Assembly (NCBI RefSeq): GCF_001482405.1 | Contig: NZ_LPXO01000004.1 | Span: 248,001 to 312,000 of the forward strand | Direction of reading: 5' to 3' | Source of the DNA: Pseudoponticoccus marisrubri | GTDB lineage: Bacteria; Pseudomonadota; Alphaproteobacteria; Rhodobacterales; Rhodobacteraceae | Length of the DNA: 64,000 nucleotides | Shown: one piece after another, positions 45,503 to 54,475 of the stretch | How positions within the stretch are numbered: the first letter of the stretch is position 1 | How the letters are laid out: every line of letters begins with the position of its first letter | The notes under the pieces: model-generated | Database searches by the model: none | Seen by the model: only the letters and a program-made list of their open reading frames with translations | Told to the model about the DNA's origin: nothing | Made by a program: the position numbers and the translations under genes

Positions 45503-46042
45503 GTGAAGGGAATGGTGTTTACCGAGTTGCTGGACATGGCCGAACGCGTCATCGGCGAGGACGGCGTGGACGAGGTTCTGGACAGCCTGGACCTGGACAG
45601 CGGCGGTGCCTATTCGGCGGTGGGCAATTATCCCTGCCGCGAGCTGATGCAGATCGTGGGCGCGCTCAGCGACCGCACCGGGCTGGCCGGCGACGATCTG
45701 CAGCGCCAGTTCGGCGGCTGGATGCTGCAGCGCTTCTCGCGCTCCTACCCGCAGTTCTTCGCCGACAAGACCTGCCCGCTGCAGATGCTGGACGCGATCG
45801 ACAACGAGGTTCATGTCGAGGTGCGCAAGCTCTACCCCGACGCCGAACTGCCGCGCTTCGTGACCGAGTGGCTGGGCCCCGAACACATGCGCATGACCTA
45901 CCGGTCGGAACGGCCGCTGATGGCCTTCTGCCACGGGCTGATCGAGGCCTGCATGGCCCATTTCGACGCGCGGGCGCGCATCGAGGTGCTGGCCGCTGAG
46001 ACCGGCAAAGCGGCCGTGTTCGATATCCGTCTGGAGCGATGA
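45503..46042 (+). CDS. H-NOX (haem nitric oxide/oxygen-binding) domain protein
   Basis: 179 aa, a stand-alone H-NOX. The proximal haem ligand is His104 in DNEVHVEVRKLYP, and the haem propionate-binding Y-x-S-x-R motif is Y133-S135-R137 (MTYRSERPLM). The N-terminus KGMVFTELLDMAERVIGEDG is typical. No distal Tyr for O2 is evident, so NO selectivity is likely. The GTG at 45503 follows GGAGG by five bases and was preferred to the GTG at 45488. It ends three bases before a hybrid histidine kinase, its likely partner. Confidence 0.92.
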   Translation: MKGMVFTELLDMAERVIGEDGVDEVLDSLDLDSGGAYSAVGNYPCRELMQIVGALSDRTGLAGDDLQRQFGGWMLQRFSRSYPQFFADKTCPLQMLDAIDNEVHVEVRKLYPDAELPRFVTEWLGPEHMRMTYRSERPLMAFCHGLIEACMAHFDARARIEVLAAETGKAAVFDIRLER

Positions 46043-46045
46043 GCC

Positions 46046-47395
46046 GTGGCCGATGCCGCGGTGCCACGCAGGGAGGACCATGTCTCGCGCCGGCGCTACG
46101 AGCGTGAACGCCGCGCCCGGGAAGAGGCCGAAACCCTGCTGGAACAGAAGAGCCGCGAGCTTTACGACGCCAATATCGCGCTGACCATGCAGGCCTCGGA
46201 ACTGGAGAAATCGGTCGAACGGCGTACCGCCGAGCTGCAGCGCGCCAAGACCGAGGCCGAGCGCGCCAATGCCGCCAAGAGCGATTTCCTTGCCATGATC
46301 AGCCACGAGATCCGCACCCCCCTGAACGGGGTGCTGGGCATGGCCACGGCCCTGTCCGAGACCGAGCTTGCCGCCGACCAGCGCGAGATGGCCGACACGA
46401 TCCTGTCCTCGGGCAACGCGCTCCTGGGGCTGCTGAACGACATCCTCGACCTCGCCAAGATCGAGGCGCAGCAGATGGAAATCGACGAGGTTGATTTCGA
46501 CCTGGCCGCGTTGGTCGGCGACGTGGTGCGCGTCTACTCGGTGCAGGCGCGCGACCGGGGGTTGACCTTCGATGCGCGGGTCGCGCCAGAGGCCTCGGGC
46601 CCGGTACGGGGCGATCCGACGCGGCTGCGACAGGTGATGTTCAACCTGCTCTCCAACGCGCTGAAATTCACCGAGCGGGGCGGCGTGACGCTGGAGGTGA
46701 CCCGGCAGGCCGGGCTGTGGCACCTGCGCGTGCGCGACACCGGCGTCGGCGTGCCGCCCGACAAGCAGGCGCGGCTGTTCAAGGCCTTCTCGCAGACCGA
46801 CGTGTCCGTGACGCGCAATTACGGCGGCACCGGGCTGGGCCTGGCCATCGCGCGGCGCATGTGCCGGCTGATGGGCGGCGACCTGGTGTTCGCGCCGGCG
46901 CCCGGCGGCGGGTCGGATTTCACCGCCTCGGTCCGGCTGCACGCCGCCGCGCCGGGGCACAAGCGGCCCCGCCCGCAGCGCGACGAGGCGCTGGGCGTGT
47001 TGCAGGCCCGGCCCTGGCGCGTGCTGGTGGCCGAGGATTCCGAGACCAACCAGAAGGTGCTGCGCCTGCTGCTGCGCGGGCTCGGCCTGCGGCTGGAGCT
47101 GGTGTCCAATGGCGAGCGCGCGGTCGAGCGGCATTGTCACGACCCGTTCGACATCATCCTGATGGATGTCAACATGCCGGTGATGGACGGGATGGAGGCG
47201 GCGGGCCTGATCCGGCAGGCCGAATGCGCCCATGGCCTGCCGCGCGTGCCCATCGTGGCGCTGACCGCCAACGCCATGACCCACCAGGTGGCCGATTACC
47301 TGAGGCAGGGCATCGATGCCCATGTCGCCAAGCCGGTCCGCAAGGAGGACCTCGTCTCGGTGATGGCCGAGCTGCTCTCGGATCAGGCGGCGTGA
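46046..47395 (+). CDS. Hybrid histidine kinase, probable H-NOX-linked NO sensor kinase
   Basis: 449 aa, GTG start. No membrane segment: an N-terminal coiled coil (about 15-78) leads to the dimerisation H-box [20 protein letters not shown] (His87), the ATPase domain (N-box [17 protein letters not shown]-box [17 protein letters not shown]), and a C-terminal receiver domain with phospho-acceptor Asp374 in [13 protein letters not shown]. It has no sensor domain of its own, so H-NOX probably provides the signal. Its output partner (Hpt or cyclic di-GMP enzyme) is not in the window. Its 3' end overlaps trpA by 13 bp on the opposite strand. Confidence 0.93.
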   Translation: MADAAVPRREDHVSRRRYERERRAREEAETLLEQKSRELYDANIALTMQASELEKSVERRTAELQRAKTEAERANAAKSDFLAMISHEIRTPLNGVLGMATALSETELAADQREMADTILSSGNALLGLLNDILDLAKIEAQQMEIDEVDFDLAALVGDVVRVYSVQARDRGLTFDARVAPEASGPVRGDPTRLRQVMFNLLSNALKFTERGGVTLEVTRQAGLWHLRVRDTGVGVPPDKQARLFKAFSQTDVSVTRNYGGTGLGLAIARRMCRLMGGDLVFAPAPGGGSDFTASVRLHAAAPGHKRPRPQRDEALGVLQARPWRVLVAEDSETNQKVLRLLLRGLGLRLELVSNGERAVERHCHDPFDIILMDVNMPVMDGMEAAGLIRQAECAHGLPRVPIVALTANAMTHQVADYLRQGIDAHVAKPVRKEDLVSVMAELLSDQAA

Positions 47396-48174
47396 GCGCC
47401 CTCGGCCAGGGCGCGGACGAAGCCCAGCACCTCTTCGACCGGCTTGCCCGAGGCCAGATCGCCCACGATGGCCGAGCCCACGACGCAGCCATCGGCCACG
47501 CCCGCGATCGCCTGCGCGCTGTCGCGCGTGCGGATGCCGAAGCCCACGATCACGGGCAGGTCGGTGGCCGCCTTGATGCGCGCGACCTCGGGCGCCACGT
47601 CGCCGGCCTCGGCCGCGGCCGACCCGGTGATGCCGGTGATCGAGACGTAGTAGACGAAGCCCGAGGTGTTCTGCAGCACGCGCGGCAGCCGCTTGTCATC
47701 GGTGGTCGGCGTGGCCAGCCGGATGAAGTTCAGCCCGGCCTTCTGCGCGGGGATGCAGAGCTCGTCATCCTCCTCGGGCGGCAGGTCGACGATGATCAGC
47801 CCGTCGATCCCGGCCGCCTTGGCCTGCTCGAGGAACCGGTCGACCCCGCGCGAATAGATCGGGTTGTAATAGCCCATCAGCACGATCGGCGTGCTGTCGT
47901 CACCCTCGCGGAAGTCGCGGACCATCTGCAGCGTGCGGTCCAGCGTCATGCCGCCCTCCAGCGCGCGCTGCCCGGCGGCCTGGATGGTCGGGCCGTCGGC
48001 CATGGGGTCGGTGAAGGGCAGGCCCAGCTCGATCACGTCGACGCCGGCCTCGGGCAGGCCGCGCATCAACTCGAGCGAGGTGTCCACGTCCGGGTCGCCC
48101 GCCATGATATAGGCCACGAAGGCTTTCTTTTCTTCCTTTGCCAGTTGGGCGAAGGTGCTCTCGATGCGAGTCAT
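47383..48174 (-). CDS. trpA: Tryptophan synthase alpha chain
   Basis: 263 aa. It cleaves indole-3-glycerol phosphate to indole for TrpB. The catalytic Glu and Asp are in [20 protein letters not shown] and [14 protein letters not shown]; the phosphate site is [14 protein letters not shown] and [11 protein letters not shown]. It is a stand-alone gene, 8 kb from trpB and reversed, and overlaps the kinase gene by 13 bp at the 3' end. Confidence 0.97.
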   Translation of the reverse strand: MTRIESTFAQLAKEEKKAFVAYIMAGDPDVDTSLELMRGLPEAGVDVIELGLPFTDPMADGPTIQAAGQRALEGGMTLDRTLQMVRDFREGDDSTPIVLMGYYNPIYSRGVDRFLEQAKAAGIDGLIIVDLPPEEDDELCIPAQKAGLNFIRLATPTTDDKRLPRVLQNTSGFVYYVSITGITGSAAAEAGDVAPEVARIKAATDLPVIVGFGIRTRDSAQAIAGVADGCVVGSAIVGDLASGKPVEEVLGFVRALAEGAHAA

Positions 48175-48241
48175 GGCGGTCTCCGGTCAGCGTTCACGCT
48201 CTGTTGCCGGAAGCGCCGCGGAAAATCAATGGGAGGTGATC

Positions 48242-49132
48242 ATGCGCATTCTGTTCACGGGCGGCGCCGGCAAGGCCGGGCGCCATGTCGTGCCCCAGCT
48301 GGTGGCGCAGGGCCATCGGGTCCTCAACCTCGACCTCGTCCCGCTGGAGGCCGAGGGGGTCGACAACCTGATCGTGGACCTGGCCGATGCGGGGCAGGTG
48401 TTCAGCGCGATGCAATCCTATGCCGGGTTCGACGAGCTGGAGCCGGGCACCGGCCTGCCCGCCTTCGACGCGGTGGTGCATTTCGCCGCGGTGCCGCGCA
48501 TCCTGATCAAGCCGGATTCCGAGACCTTCCGGATCAACACGCTGTCGACCTACAACGTGATGGAGGCGGCGATGAAGGCGGGGATCCGCAAGGTGATCTT
48601 CGCCTCGTCCGAGACCACCTATGGCGTCTGCTTTGCCGATGGCACGCGCAAGCCCGATTACCTGCCCGTGGACGAGGACCACCCCACTGTGCCCGAGGAT
48701 GCCTATGCCTGTTCCAAGACCTGCAACGAGGCGACGGGCCGCTCCTTCCACGCGCGCTGGGGGGCGGATATCTACGGGCTGCGGATCAACAACGTGATCG
48801 AGCCGCATGAATATGCCGAGATGTTCCCGGCCTTTCTCGAGAATCCCGCCCTGCGCGAGCGCAACATCTTTGCCTATATCGACGTGCGCGACCTGGGCCA
48901 GATGGTCGAGCGCTGCCTCGCCACGGACGGGCTGGGCTACGAGGTGTTCAACGTCTCCAATGACGACCTGTCGGTGGGGCTGAGCAATGCCGAGGTTCGT
49001 GCGCGGTTCTATGAGGGCGTGCCGGTCAAGCGCGAGATGGGCGCCAACGAGACCTTCTATGCCAATGCCAAGGCAAGGGAGATGCTGGGCTTCCGCCCTG
49101 CGCATTCGTGGCGCGACGTGCTGGAGGGCTAA
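48242..49132 (+). CDS. NAD(P)-dependent epimerase/dehydratase (extended SDR)
   Basis: 296 aa. The Rossmann motif is ILFTGGAGKAGRHVV (G-x-x-G-x-x-G-like), with VVHFAAVPRI, the catalytic Ser in IFASSETTYG and Y-x-x-x-K as DAYACSKTCNE. The C-terminal domain has VFNVSNDDLSVGL. Such enzymes act on nucleotide sugars or related substrates; the target is not predictable. GGAGG lies just before the ATG at 48242, so the upstream open frame overlapping trpA was not used. Confidence 0.9.
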   Translation: MRILFTGGAGKAGRHVVPQLVAQGHRVLNLDLVPLEAEGVDNLIVDLADAGQVFSAMQSYAGFDELEPGTGLPAFDAVVHFAAVPRILIKPDSETFRINTLSTYNVMEAAMKAGIRKVIFASSETTYGVCFADGTRKPDYLPVDEDHPTVPEDAYACSKTCNEATGRSFHARWGADIYGLRINNVIEPHEYAEMFPAFLENPALRERNIFAYIDVRDLGQMVERCLATDGLGYEVFNVSNDDLSVGLSNAEVRARFYEGVPVKREMGANETFYANAKAREMLGFRPAHSWRDVLEG

Positions 49133-49140
49133 GCGCCGGG

Positions 49141-49182
49141 GGGCGGACGGGCGTGCAGGCGCGGATCGCCCCGGCCACCGTT
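49141..49182. repeat. Dispersed intergenic repeat, copy 3 (diverged)
   Basis: From the string gggcggacgggcgtgcaggc to about 49182, this matches the stretch at 50309-50346 with some five mismatches, then runs into eight T residues. The T-run may help end transcription of the epimerase gene. The remainder of the spacer up to 49289 holds the ppk2 promoter region; TTGACA at about 49217 is a candidate -35 box. Confidence 0.7.
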
Positions 49183-49289
49183 TTTTTTGCCGCGGGGCGC
49201 GATTGGTAACGGTTTCTTGACACGGCTCAAGGACAAGGGGGGTGCAAGGCGGGCAGAGTCGGGGCGACCCGCGAGAGACAGGAGACCGC

Positions 49290-50294
49290 ATGACTTCGCT
49301 TCCCCCCGCCGCCAAGACCGAGACCGCAACCAGTGCCGTGACCGAGGACGTGGTCGAACTGCCCGTGCCCGGCCCCGACGCCGGGCCGCAGCCCGAGGCG
49401 CCCCGGCGCGCCCCGGCCCGCGCCCATCCCGGCCCGGACGAGATCCGCCGCGCCTTCGAGACCGGTGAATACCCCTATGACACCAAGCTGTCGCGCCGCG
49501 CCTACGAGCGTCAGAAGGCACGGCTGCAGGCCGAGCTTCTGAAGGTGCAGCTCTGGGCGCAGGAGACGGGCCGCAAGTTCGTGCTGCTCTTCGAAGGGCG
49601 CGACGCGGCTGGAAAAGGCGGCACGATCAAGCGCTTCACCGAGCATCTCAACCCGCGCACGGCCCGGGTGGTGGCGTTGAACAAGCCCACCGAGGAAGAG
49701 CGCGGCCAGTGGTATTTCCAGCGCTACATCCAGCATCTGCCCACGGCGGGCGAGATCGTGCTTTACGACCGGTCCTGGTACAACCGCGCCGGGGTGGAGC
49801 GGGTCATGGGGTTCTGCGAGCCCAATGACTACCTGGAGTTCATGCGCCAGACGCCCGAGATGGAGCGGATGCTGGTGCGCTCGGGCATCCATCTCTACAA
49901 GTACTGGTTCTCGGTCACCTGCGAGGAGCAGAAGCGGCGGTTCCAGAGCCGCGAGACCGACCCGCTGAAACAGTGGAAACTGTCACCGATCGACAAGGCG
50001 AGCCTGTCGAAATGGGATGATTACACCGAGGCGAAGGAGGCGATGTTCTTCTACACCGACACGGCCGACGCGCCCTGGACGGTGGTGAAATCCGACGACA
50101 AGAAGCGCGCGCGGCTGAACTGCATGCGCCATTTCCTGTCGACGCTGGACTACCCGGGCAAGGACCCGCGCATCGCCACGCCGCCGGACCCGCTGATCGT
50201 GGGCGGGGCGAGCCACGTGATCCACCGCTCGGACCATATCCTGGGTACTGCGCTGCATCCCGGTACGCGTCACGTGGGCGACACCCCCGAGTGA
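49290..50294 (+). CDS. ppk2: Polyphosphate kinase 2 family protein
   Basis: 334 aa. PPK2 class I: Walker A EGRDAAGKGG (residues 102-111), RSWYNRAGVERVMGFC (lid with conserved Arg residues), and SPIDKASLSKWDDYTEAKEA. It transfers phosphate between polyphosphate and nucleoside di- or triphosphates. The N-terminal 45 residues are low-complexity Pro/Ala/Thr. The ATG at 49290 has GGAG upstream; earlier ATG codons lack a site. A separate two-domain ppk1 is not in the window. Confidence 0.94.
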   Translation: MTSLPPAAKTETATSAVTEDVVELPVPGPDAGPQPEAPRRAPARAHPGPDEIRRAFETGEYPYDTKLSRRAYERQKARLQAELLKVQLWAQETGRKFVLLFEGRDAAGKGGTIKRFTEHLNPRTARVVALNKPTEEERGQWYFQRYIQHLPTAGEIVLYDRSWYNRAGVERVMGFCEPNDYLEFMRQTPEMERMLVRSGIHLYKYWFSVTCEEQKRRFQSRETDPLKQWKLSPIDKASLSKWDDYTEAKEAMFFYTDTADAPWTVVKSDDKKRARLNCMRHFLSTLDYPGKDPRIATPPDPLIVGGASHVIHRSDHILGTALHPGTRHVGDTPE

Positions 50295-50308
50295 GCGGCG
50301 GGACGGGG

Positions 50309-50354
50309 GCGGACGCTCGTGCATGCGCACATCGCCCCGCCCACCGTCCCGTGG
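50309..50354. repeat. Dispersed intergenic repeat, copy 2
   Basis: It starts with ggcggacgctcgtgcatgcg and ends with tcgccccgcccaccgtcccg plus tgg, which is exact with 10411-10433. It lies 15 bp after the ppk2 stop codon. Confidence 0.75.
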
Positions 50355-50384
50355 CCGCCCCTGCCCGGCGACGCGCCGGGGCGG

Positions 50385-51026
50385 TCAGATCATCTGCGCC
50401 AGCCAGCGCGCCAGCGGCGACAGCCGGTCGAAGGCGCGTTCGAGCGCGCGGCGCGGATCCTCCTGCAGCGCCGCGTCGAGATCGTCCTGCCAGGCCACGA
50501 AGCCCTTGTAGCGCAGCAGGTGCTCGCGCGGGTGATCGGCCGGGTAGGGCGGCGGCACGCGCTTGAGCGCGGGCGGATCGACGCGCCAGTCCGACGCGTC
50601 GAGCATCTCGGCCAGCGCCTCGCCCGGCGCGCCATCGACCGCCGCGCGCCAGGCTTCGACCTGGCGGCGGTCGAAGCTCATGATGCCCATGCCTGCCGTG
50701 GCATAGTCGGGCGCGAGGCCGAAGAACCAGCCGCGCCCGTCGGGCAGCGACCACAGCAGGTGCAGATGGGTGTGATACGGGGTCTTGTCCTCGGAAAAGC
50801 GCACGTCGCGATGCGGACGGAAGAGCTTGGTGCGCGGCGCCTCGCCGGTCTCGGCCTCGATCCACGGCGCCATGTCGGCCAATAGCCGCTCGCCGGGGCG
50901 TTTCAGCTGACTGTCATAGCGCGCCTTGTGGGCATTGAACCACGCGCGCGTGTTGTTCTGCGACAGCGCCTCGAGGAACGCCCGGGCGTCGGGCAAGAGG
51001 CGGGAAAGATCGACCGGTTCGGCCAT
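50385..51026 (-). CDS. DUF2461 domain-containing protein
   Basis: 213 aa. The family signature is RAFLEALSQNNTRAWFNAHK, followed by LFRPHRDVRFSEDKTPYHTH and the phrase YKGFVAWQDD near the C-terminus (a feature of this family known as TIGR02453 from general recall). Its role is unknown. The ATG at 51026 (MAEPVDLSRLLPDARA) was used; the frame is open well upstream but without family similarity. Confidence 0.9.
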   Translation of the reverse strand: MAEPVDLSRLLPDARAFLEALSQNNTRAWFNAHKARYDSQLKRPGERLLADMAPWIEAETGEAPRTKLFRPHRDVRFSEDKTPYHTHLHLLWSLPDGRGWFFGLAPDYATAGMGIMSFDRRQVEAWRAAVDGAPGEALAEMLDASDWRVDPPALKRVPPPYPADHPREHLLRYKGFVAWQDDLDAALQEDPRRALERAFDRLSPLARWLAQMI

Positions 51027-51147
51027 GTCATGTCTCCGGCGCCACGGCGCGTATGCCCGGCACTCTAGCACGGTTCCGGCAAAAAAGCGCGGCTGCTCTT
51101 TCGTCGCGGCGCTTGCCAGCCGCGGGGGGCGCGCATAAGGGCAGGGG

Positions 51148-52533
51148 ATGAGCGCCGCGACCATGACATATGCCGCCCATGCCCGGGCGATCCTGAGCCT
51201 CGGCCTGCCGCTGGTCGGCGGCCATCTTGCGCAATTCGCCATCGGGCTGACCGACACGGTGATGATCGGCTGGTACGGGGTCGAGGAACTGGCGGCGCTG
51301 ACCATCGCCGCGATGTATTTCTTCACCCTGTTCCTGTTCGGCTCGGGCTTTGCCTGGGCAGTGATGCCCATGGTGGCCGCCTTCGCCGCGCAGCAGGACG
51401 AGGTGCTGATCCGCCGCGCCACGCGCATGGCGCTGTGGTGGTCGATCCTGTACTCGGCGCTGGTGCTGCCGATCCTGTGGTTCTCGGGGCCGATCCTGCT
51501 GTGGCTGGGCCAGACCGAGGCCGTGGCCGGGCTGTCGCAGGCCTACCTGCGTGTCGCCGGCTGGGGCATGCTGCCCGCGCTCTGGGTGATGGTGCTCAAG
51601 AACTACCTGGCCGGGCTGGAGCACACGCGCGTGGTGCTGTGGATCACCTTGGTGGCCGCGCTGGCCAACGCGGCGGCGAATTACGTGTTGGTCTTCGGTC
51701 ATTTCGGCGCGCCCGAGCTGGGCATCATCGGTGCGGCGCTGGCCTCGCTGCTGGTGCAGATCGTGTCGATCATCCTTGTCGTGCTCTACGCGCTGCGCAA
51801 GCTGCCCGAGCACCAGCTTTTCGTGCGCTTCTGGAAACCCGATGCCGAGATGTTCCGCCGGGTCTTTGCGCTGGGCCTGCCGATCGGGCTGACCACGCTG
51901 GCCGAGGTGGCGCTCTTCGCGGGCTCCTCGGTAATGATGGGCTGGCTGGGCACGATCCCGCTGGCCGCCCATGGCATCGCGATCCAGATCTCGACCGCGA
52001 CCTTCATGGTGCAGCTGGGCCTGTCCAACGCCGCCACCGTGCGGGCGGGCACGGCGCTGGGCCGGCGCGATGCCGATCACCTGCTGCGTGGGGCCCGCGT
52101 GGTGGTGGCGCTGGGCGGGGCAGGGGTGGCGGTGTCGATCCTCGCCTTCCTCGCCGTGCCGGACCTGCTGATGACCGGTTTCCTCGACCCCGAGGATCCC
52201 GCCCGCGCGGCGATCCTGCAGGCCGGGCGGGGATTCCTTGCCATGGCGGCGCTGTTCCAGCTGGTGGACGCGGCGCAGGTGTTGCACCTGGGCCTGCTGC
52301 GCGGGCTGCAGGACACGCGGGTGCCGATGCTGATGGCGGCGCTGTCCTACTGGGGCGTGGGCATGCCGGCGGCCTGGGTCTTCGGCTTTCCGCTGGGCTG
52401 GGGCGGCATGGGCGTGTGGTTCGGCCTCGCGCTGGGGCTGGCCGTGGCGGCGGCGCTGATGATGGCGCGGTTCTGGCGGCACGGCGCCGCCATGGTGCCG
52501 GGCGATGCGGCGGGCAGCCGCCGCGCGGCCTGA
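51148..52533 (+). CDS. MATE family multidrug efflux transporter, copy 2 (NorM-like)
   Basis: 461 aa, 12 helices. The N-terminal repeat has LPLVGGHLAQFAIGLTDTVM with the conserved Asp, and the C-terminal repeat LPIGLTTLAEVALFAGSSVM with AAHGIAIQISTATFMVQLGL. The latter two are hallmark NorM segments. It is more NorM-like than the copy at 36779. It exports cationic drugs using sodium or proton gradients. It is divergent from DUF2461 gene. Confidence 0.94.
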   Translation: MSAATMTYAAHARAILSLGLPLVGGHLAQFAIGLTDTVMIGWYGVEELAALTIAAMYFFTLFLFGSGFAWAVMPMVAAFAAQQDEVLIRRATRMALWWSILYSALVLPILWFSGPILLWLGQTEAVAGLSQAYLRVAGWGMLPALWVMVLKNYLAGLEHTRVVLWITLVAALANAAANYVLVFGHFGAPELGIIGAALASLLVQIVSIILVVLYALRKLPEHQLFVRFWKPDAEMFRRVFALGLPIGLTTLAEVALFAGSSVMMGWLGTIPLAAHGIAIQISTATFMVQLGLSNAATVRAGTALGRRDADHLLRGARVVVALGGAGVAVSILAFLAVPDLLMTGFLDPEDPARAAILQAGRGFLAMAALFQLVDAAQVLHLGLLRGLQDTRVPMLMAALSYWGVGMPAAWVFGFPLGWGGMGVWFGLALGLAVAAALMMARFWRHGAAMVPGDAAGSRRAA

Positions 52534-52682
52534 GCGGGTCTGCGCGGGCTGGAGGAATACCCGACCCCGGCGCGGCCACTTTGCCATTGCGGGCCGGGGC
52601 CGCGGGATGTTTCCTTGGGCGCAGGGGCCGCGCCCGAGGGCCGGCCCGGTTCACGCATCACCTTTGACCGGAGACAGGAATT

Positions 52683-53069
52683 ATGAGCGCAATGGATATG
52701 GAGGCCTCGTCGGGCTATCGCCGCGATGTCGGCTACGGCGAAGCCGTTCAGTTATTCTTTAGCAATTACATCAATTTCGAGGGCCGCTCGAATCGCGGTG
52801 AATACTGGAAGGCGGTGCTCTGCCTGATCGGGGTCTCGATCCTGCTGAGCCTGATCGACGCGATGCTGTTCTCGAACATGCAGCTGCTCAGCAGCCTCTT
52901 CTCGCTGGCGACGCTGGTGCCCGGTATCGCCATCGGCGTGCGCCGGCTGCACGATATCGGCAAGTCGGGCTGGTGGTACCTGCTGATCCTCGTGCCGGTG
53001 ATCGGCGTGATCGTGCTGATCGTCTGGTTCGCCAAGACGCCCGAGCCGGGCCCCAACCAGTACGGCTGA
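52683..53069 (+). CDS. DUF805 family membrane protein
   Basis: 128 aa. [20 protein letters not shown] is the DUF805 core (N-F-x-G-R-x-x-R-x-E-Y-W), followed by three helices; [17 protein letters not shown] and [13 protein letters not shown] at the end are also typical. The proteins are inner-membrane proteins of unknown function, often linked to stress. The first 20 residues are a variable cytoplasmic head. GGAGACAGG lies upstream. Confidence 0.93.
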   Translation: MSAMDMEASSGYRRDVGYGEAVQLFFSNYINFEGRSNRGEYWKAVLCLIGVSILLSLIDAMLFSNMQLLSSLFSLATLVPGIAIGVRRLHDIGKSGWWYLLILVPVIGVIVLIVWFAKTPEPGPNQYG

Positions 53070-53155
53070 GCCGACCGGCCCGTGGCGGGGCGCTGTCTTG
53101 CGTTCCGCCGCGCCCCTGCCTATAGGGCGCGGGACGCAAGGAAAGGGGCTGTCGG

Positions 53156-54253
53156 ATGGGATTTCGCATGGGGATCGTGGGGCTGCCGAATGTCGGCAAA
53201 TCCACACTGTTCAACGCGCTGACCCGCACGGCGGCCGCGCAGGCGGCGAACTTCCCGTTCTGCACGATCGAGCCCAATGTGGGTGACGTGGCGGTGCCGG
53301 ATGCGCGGCTTGACCAGCTGGCCGCGATGGCCAAGTCGAAGCAGACCATCCCGGCGCGGATGACCTTCGTCGACATCGCGGGTCTGGTGAAGGGCGCCTC
53401 CAAGGGCGAGGGGCTGGGCAACCAGTTCCTGGCCAATATCCGCGAGGTCGACGCCATCGCACACGTGCTGCGCTGCTTCGAGGACGAGGACGTGACCCAT
53501 GTGGACGGGCGCGTCGACCCGGTGGCCGATGCCGAGACGATCGAGACCGAGCTGATCATCGCCGACATGGAATCGATCGAGAAGCGGTTGCAGAACATCG
53601 TGCGCAAGGTGCGCGGTGGCGACAAGGAGGCGGTGCAGCAGGAACGGCTGATGAAGGCCGCCATGGCCGCGCTGGAAGAGGGCAAACCCGCCCGCAGCGT
53701 CGAGGTGGCCGAGGATGACCTCAAGGCCTGGCGCATGCTGCAACTGCTGACCACCAAGCCCGTGCTCTATGTCTGCAATGTCGATGAGGGCGACGCGGCC
53801 GAGGGCAATGCGCTGTCGGCCCGCGTGGCCGAGATGGCCGCGGCGCAGGGCAACAGCCACGTGGTGATCTCGGCCCAGATCGAGGAAGAGATCAGCCAGC
53901 TCGACGCCGAGGAAGCGCAGGAATTCCTCTCCGAGCTGGGGCTCGAAGAGGCCGGGCTCGACCGGTTGATCAAGGCGGGCTATGCGCTGCTGGGGCTGCA
54001 GACCTATTTCACGGTCGGCCCCAAGGAGGCACGCGCCTGGACCATCCCGGAAGGCACGCTCGCCCCGCAGGCCGCCGGCGTGATCCACGGCGATTTCGAG
54101 AAGGGCTTCATCCGCGCCGAGACCATCGGGTTTGCCGATTACGTGGCCGCCGGCAGCGAGGCGGCGGCCAAGGAGGCCGGCAAGATGCGCGCCGAGGGCA
54201 AGGCCTACGAGGTCAAGGACGGCGACGTCCTGCATTTCCTGTTCAACACCTGA
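53156..54253 (+). CDS. ychF: Redox-regulated ATPase/GTPase YchF
   Basis: 365 aa. OBG-family: G1 GLPNVGKST (residues 9-17), switch region [11 protein letters not shown] and G3 [20 protein letters not shown]. The coiled-coil insert follows, then the C-terminal TGS domain (about 280-365: [40 protein letters not shown]). YchF binds ribosomes and prefers ATP, and is linked to stress and translation control. It is a single gene with AAAGGGG before the ATG. Confidence 0.97.
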   Translation: MGFRMGIVGLPNVGKSTLFNALTRTAAAQAANFPFCTIEPNVGDVAVPDARLDQLAAMAKSKQTIPARMTFVDIAGLVKGASKGEGLGNQFLANIREVDAIAHVLRCFEDEDVTHVDGRVDPVADAETIETELIIADMESIEKRLQNIVRKVRGGDKEAVQQERLMKAAMAALEEGKPARSVEVAEDDLKAWRMLQLLTTKPVLYVCNVDEGDAAEGNALSARVAEMAAAQGNSHVVISAQIEEEISQLDAEEAQEFLSELGLEEAGLDRLIKAGYALLGLQTYFTVGPKEARAWTIPEGTLAPQAAGVIHGDFEKGFIRAETIGFADYVAAGSEAAAKEAGKMRAEGKAYEVKDGDVLHFLFNT

Positions 54254-54268
54254 ACCCTCCCGCGCGGG

Positions 54269-54326
54269 CAAATTCCATGCATGGAATTTGGAAAAGTCTT
54301 TCATGAAGACTTTTTGCCCTTGGCAA
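54269..54326. repeat. Array of back-to-back palindromes between ychF and copA
   Basis: A perfect 22-bp palindrome at 54269-54290 (arms CAAATTCCATG) is followed by one base and then an inverted repeat at 54292-54314 (arms AAAAGTCTT, centre TCATG). A smaller one follows at 54314-54326 (TTGCC-CTT-GGCAA). AT-rich in a GC-rich genome, they begin 16 bp after the ychF stop. Further on, 54380-54412 holds a GC-rich hairpin with GGCCCGGG-type arms. The 54254-54475 spacer otherwise carries only the copA promoter. Confidence 0.88.
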
Positions 54327-54413
54327 CGGTCGTCACGCGCCGGCGGGGCGGGGAGATGGCATTCGGTGCGACATCCCGTCCGGGCCCGGGGGCATGGAGC
54401 CGATGCCCGGGCC

Positions 54414-54444
54414 TTGACCTTCCAGTGGCTGGAACCCCCATATG
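54414..54444 (+). promoter_or_regulatory. CueR-type promoter/operator of copA
   Basis: TTGACC (54414-54419, -35) overlaps the dyad CCTTCCAGTGGCTGGAACC, and CATATG (54439-54444) sits 19 bp away as the -10 box. The long 19-bp spacer and the CCTTCCA-type half-sites are the hallmark of MerR/CueR-controlled copper promoters. The cueR gene lies just after copA. Confidence 0.85.
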
Positions 54445-54475
54445 CAAGTGCACCACGCTTGCAATGGAGAGTTCC

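Noticed and set aside
45467-47323. A 618-aa open frame on the minus strand
   Set aside because: It overlaps the H-NOX and hybrid kinase genes and has no recognisable domain.
54281-54475. An N-terminal extension of CopA
   Set aside because: It would place the CueR promoter inside the coding region; the [10 protein letters not shown] start has a ribosome site and fits the family.
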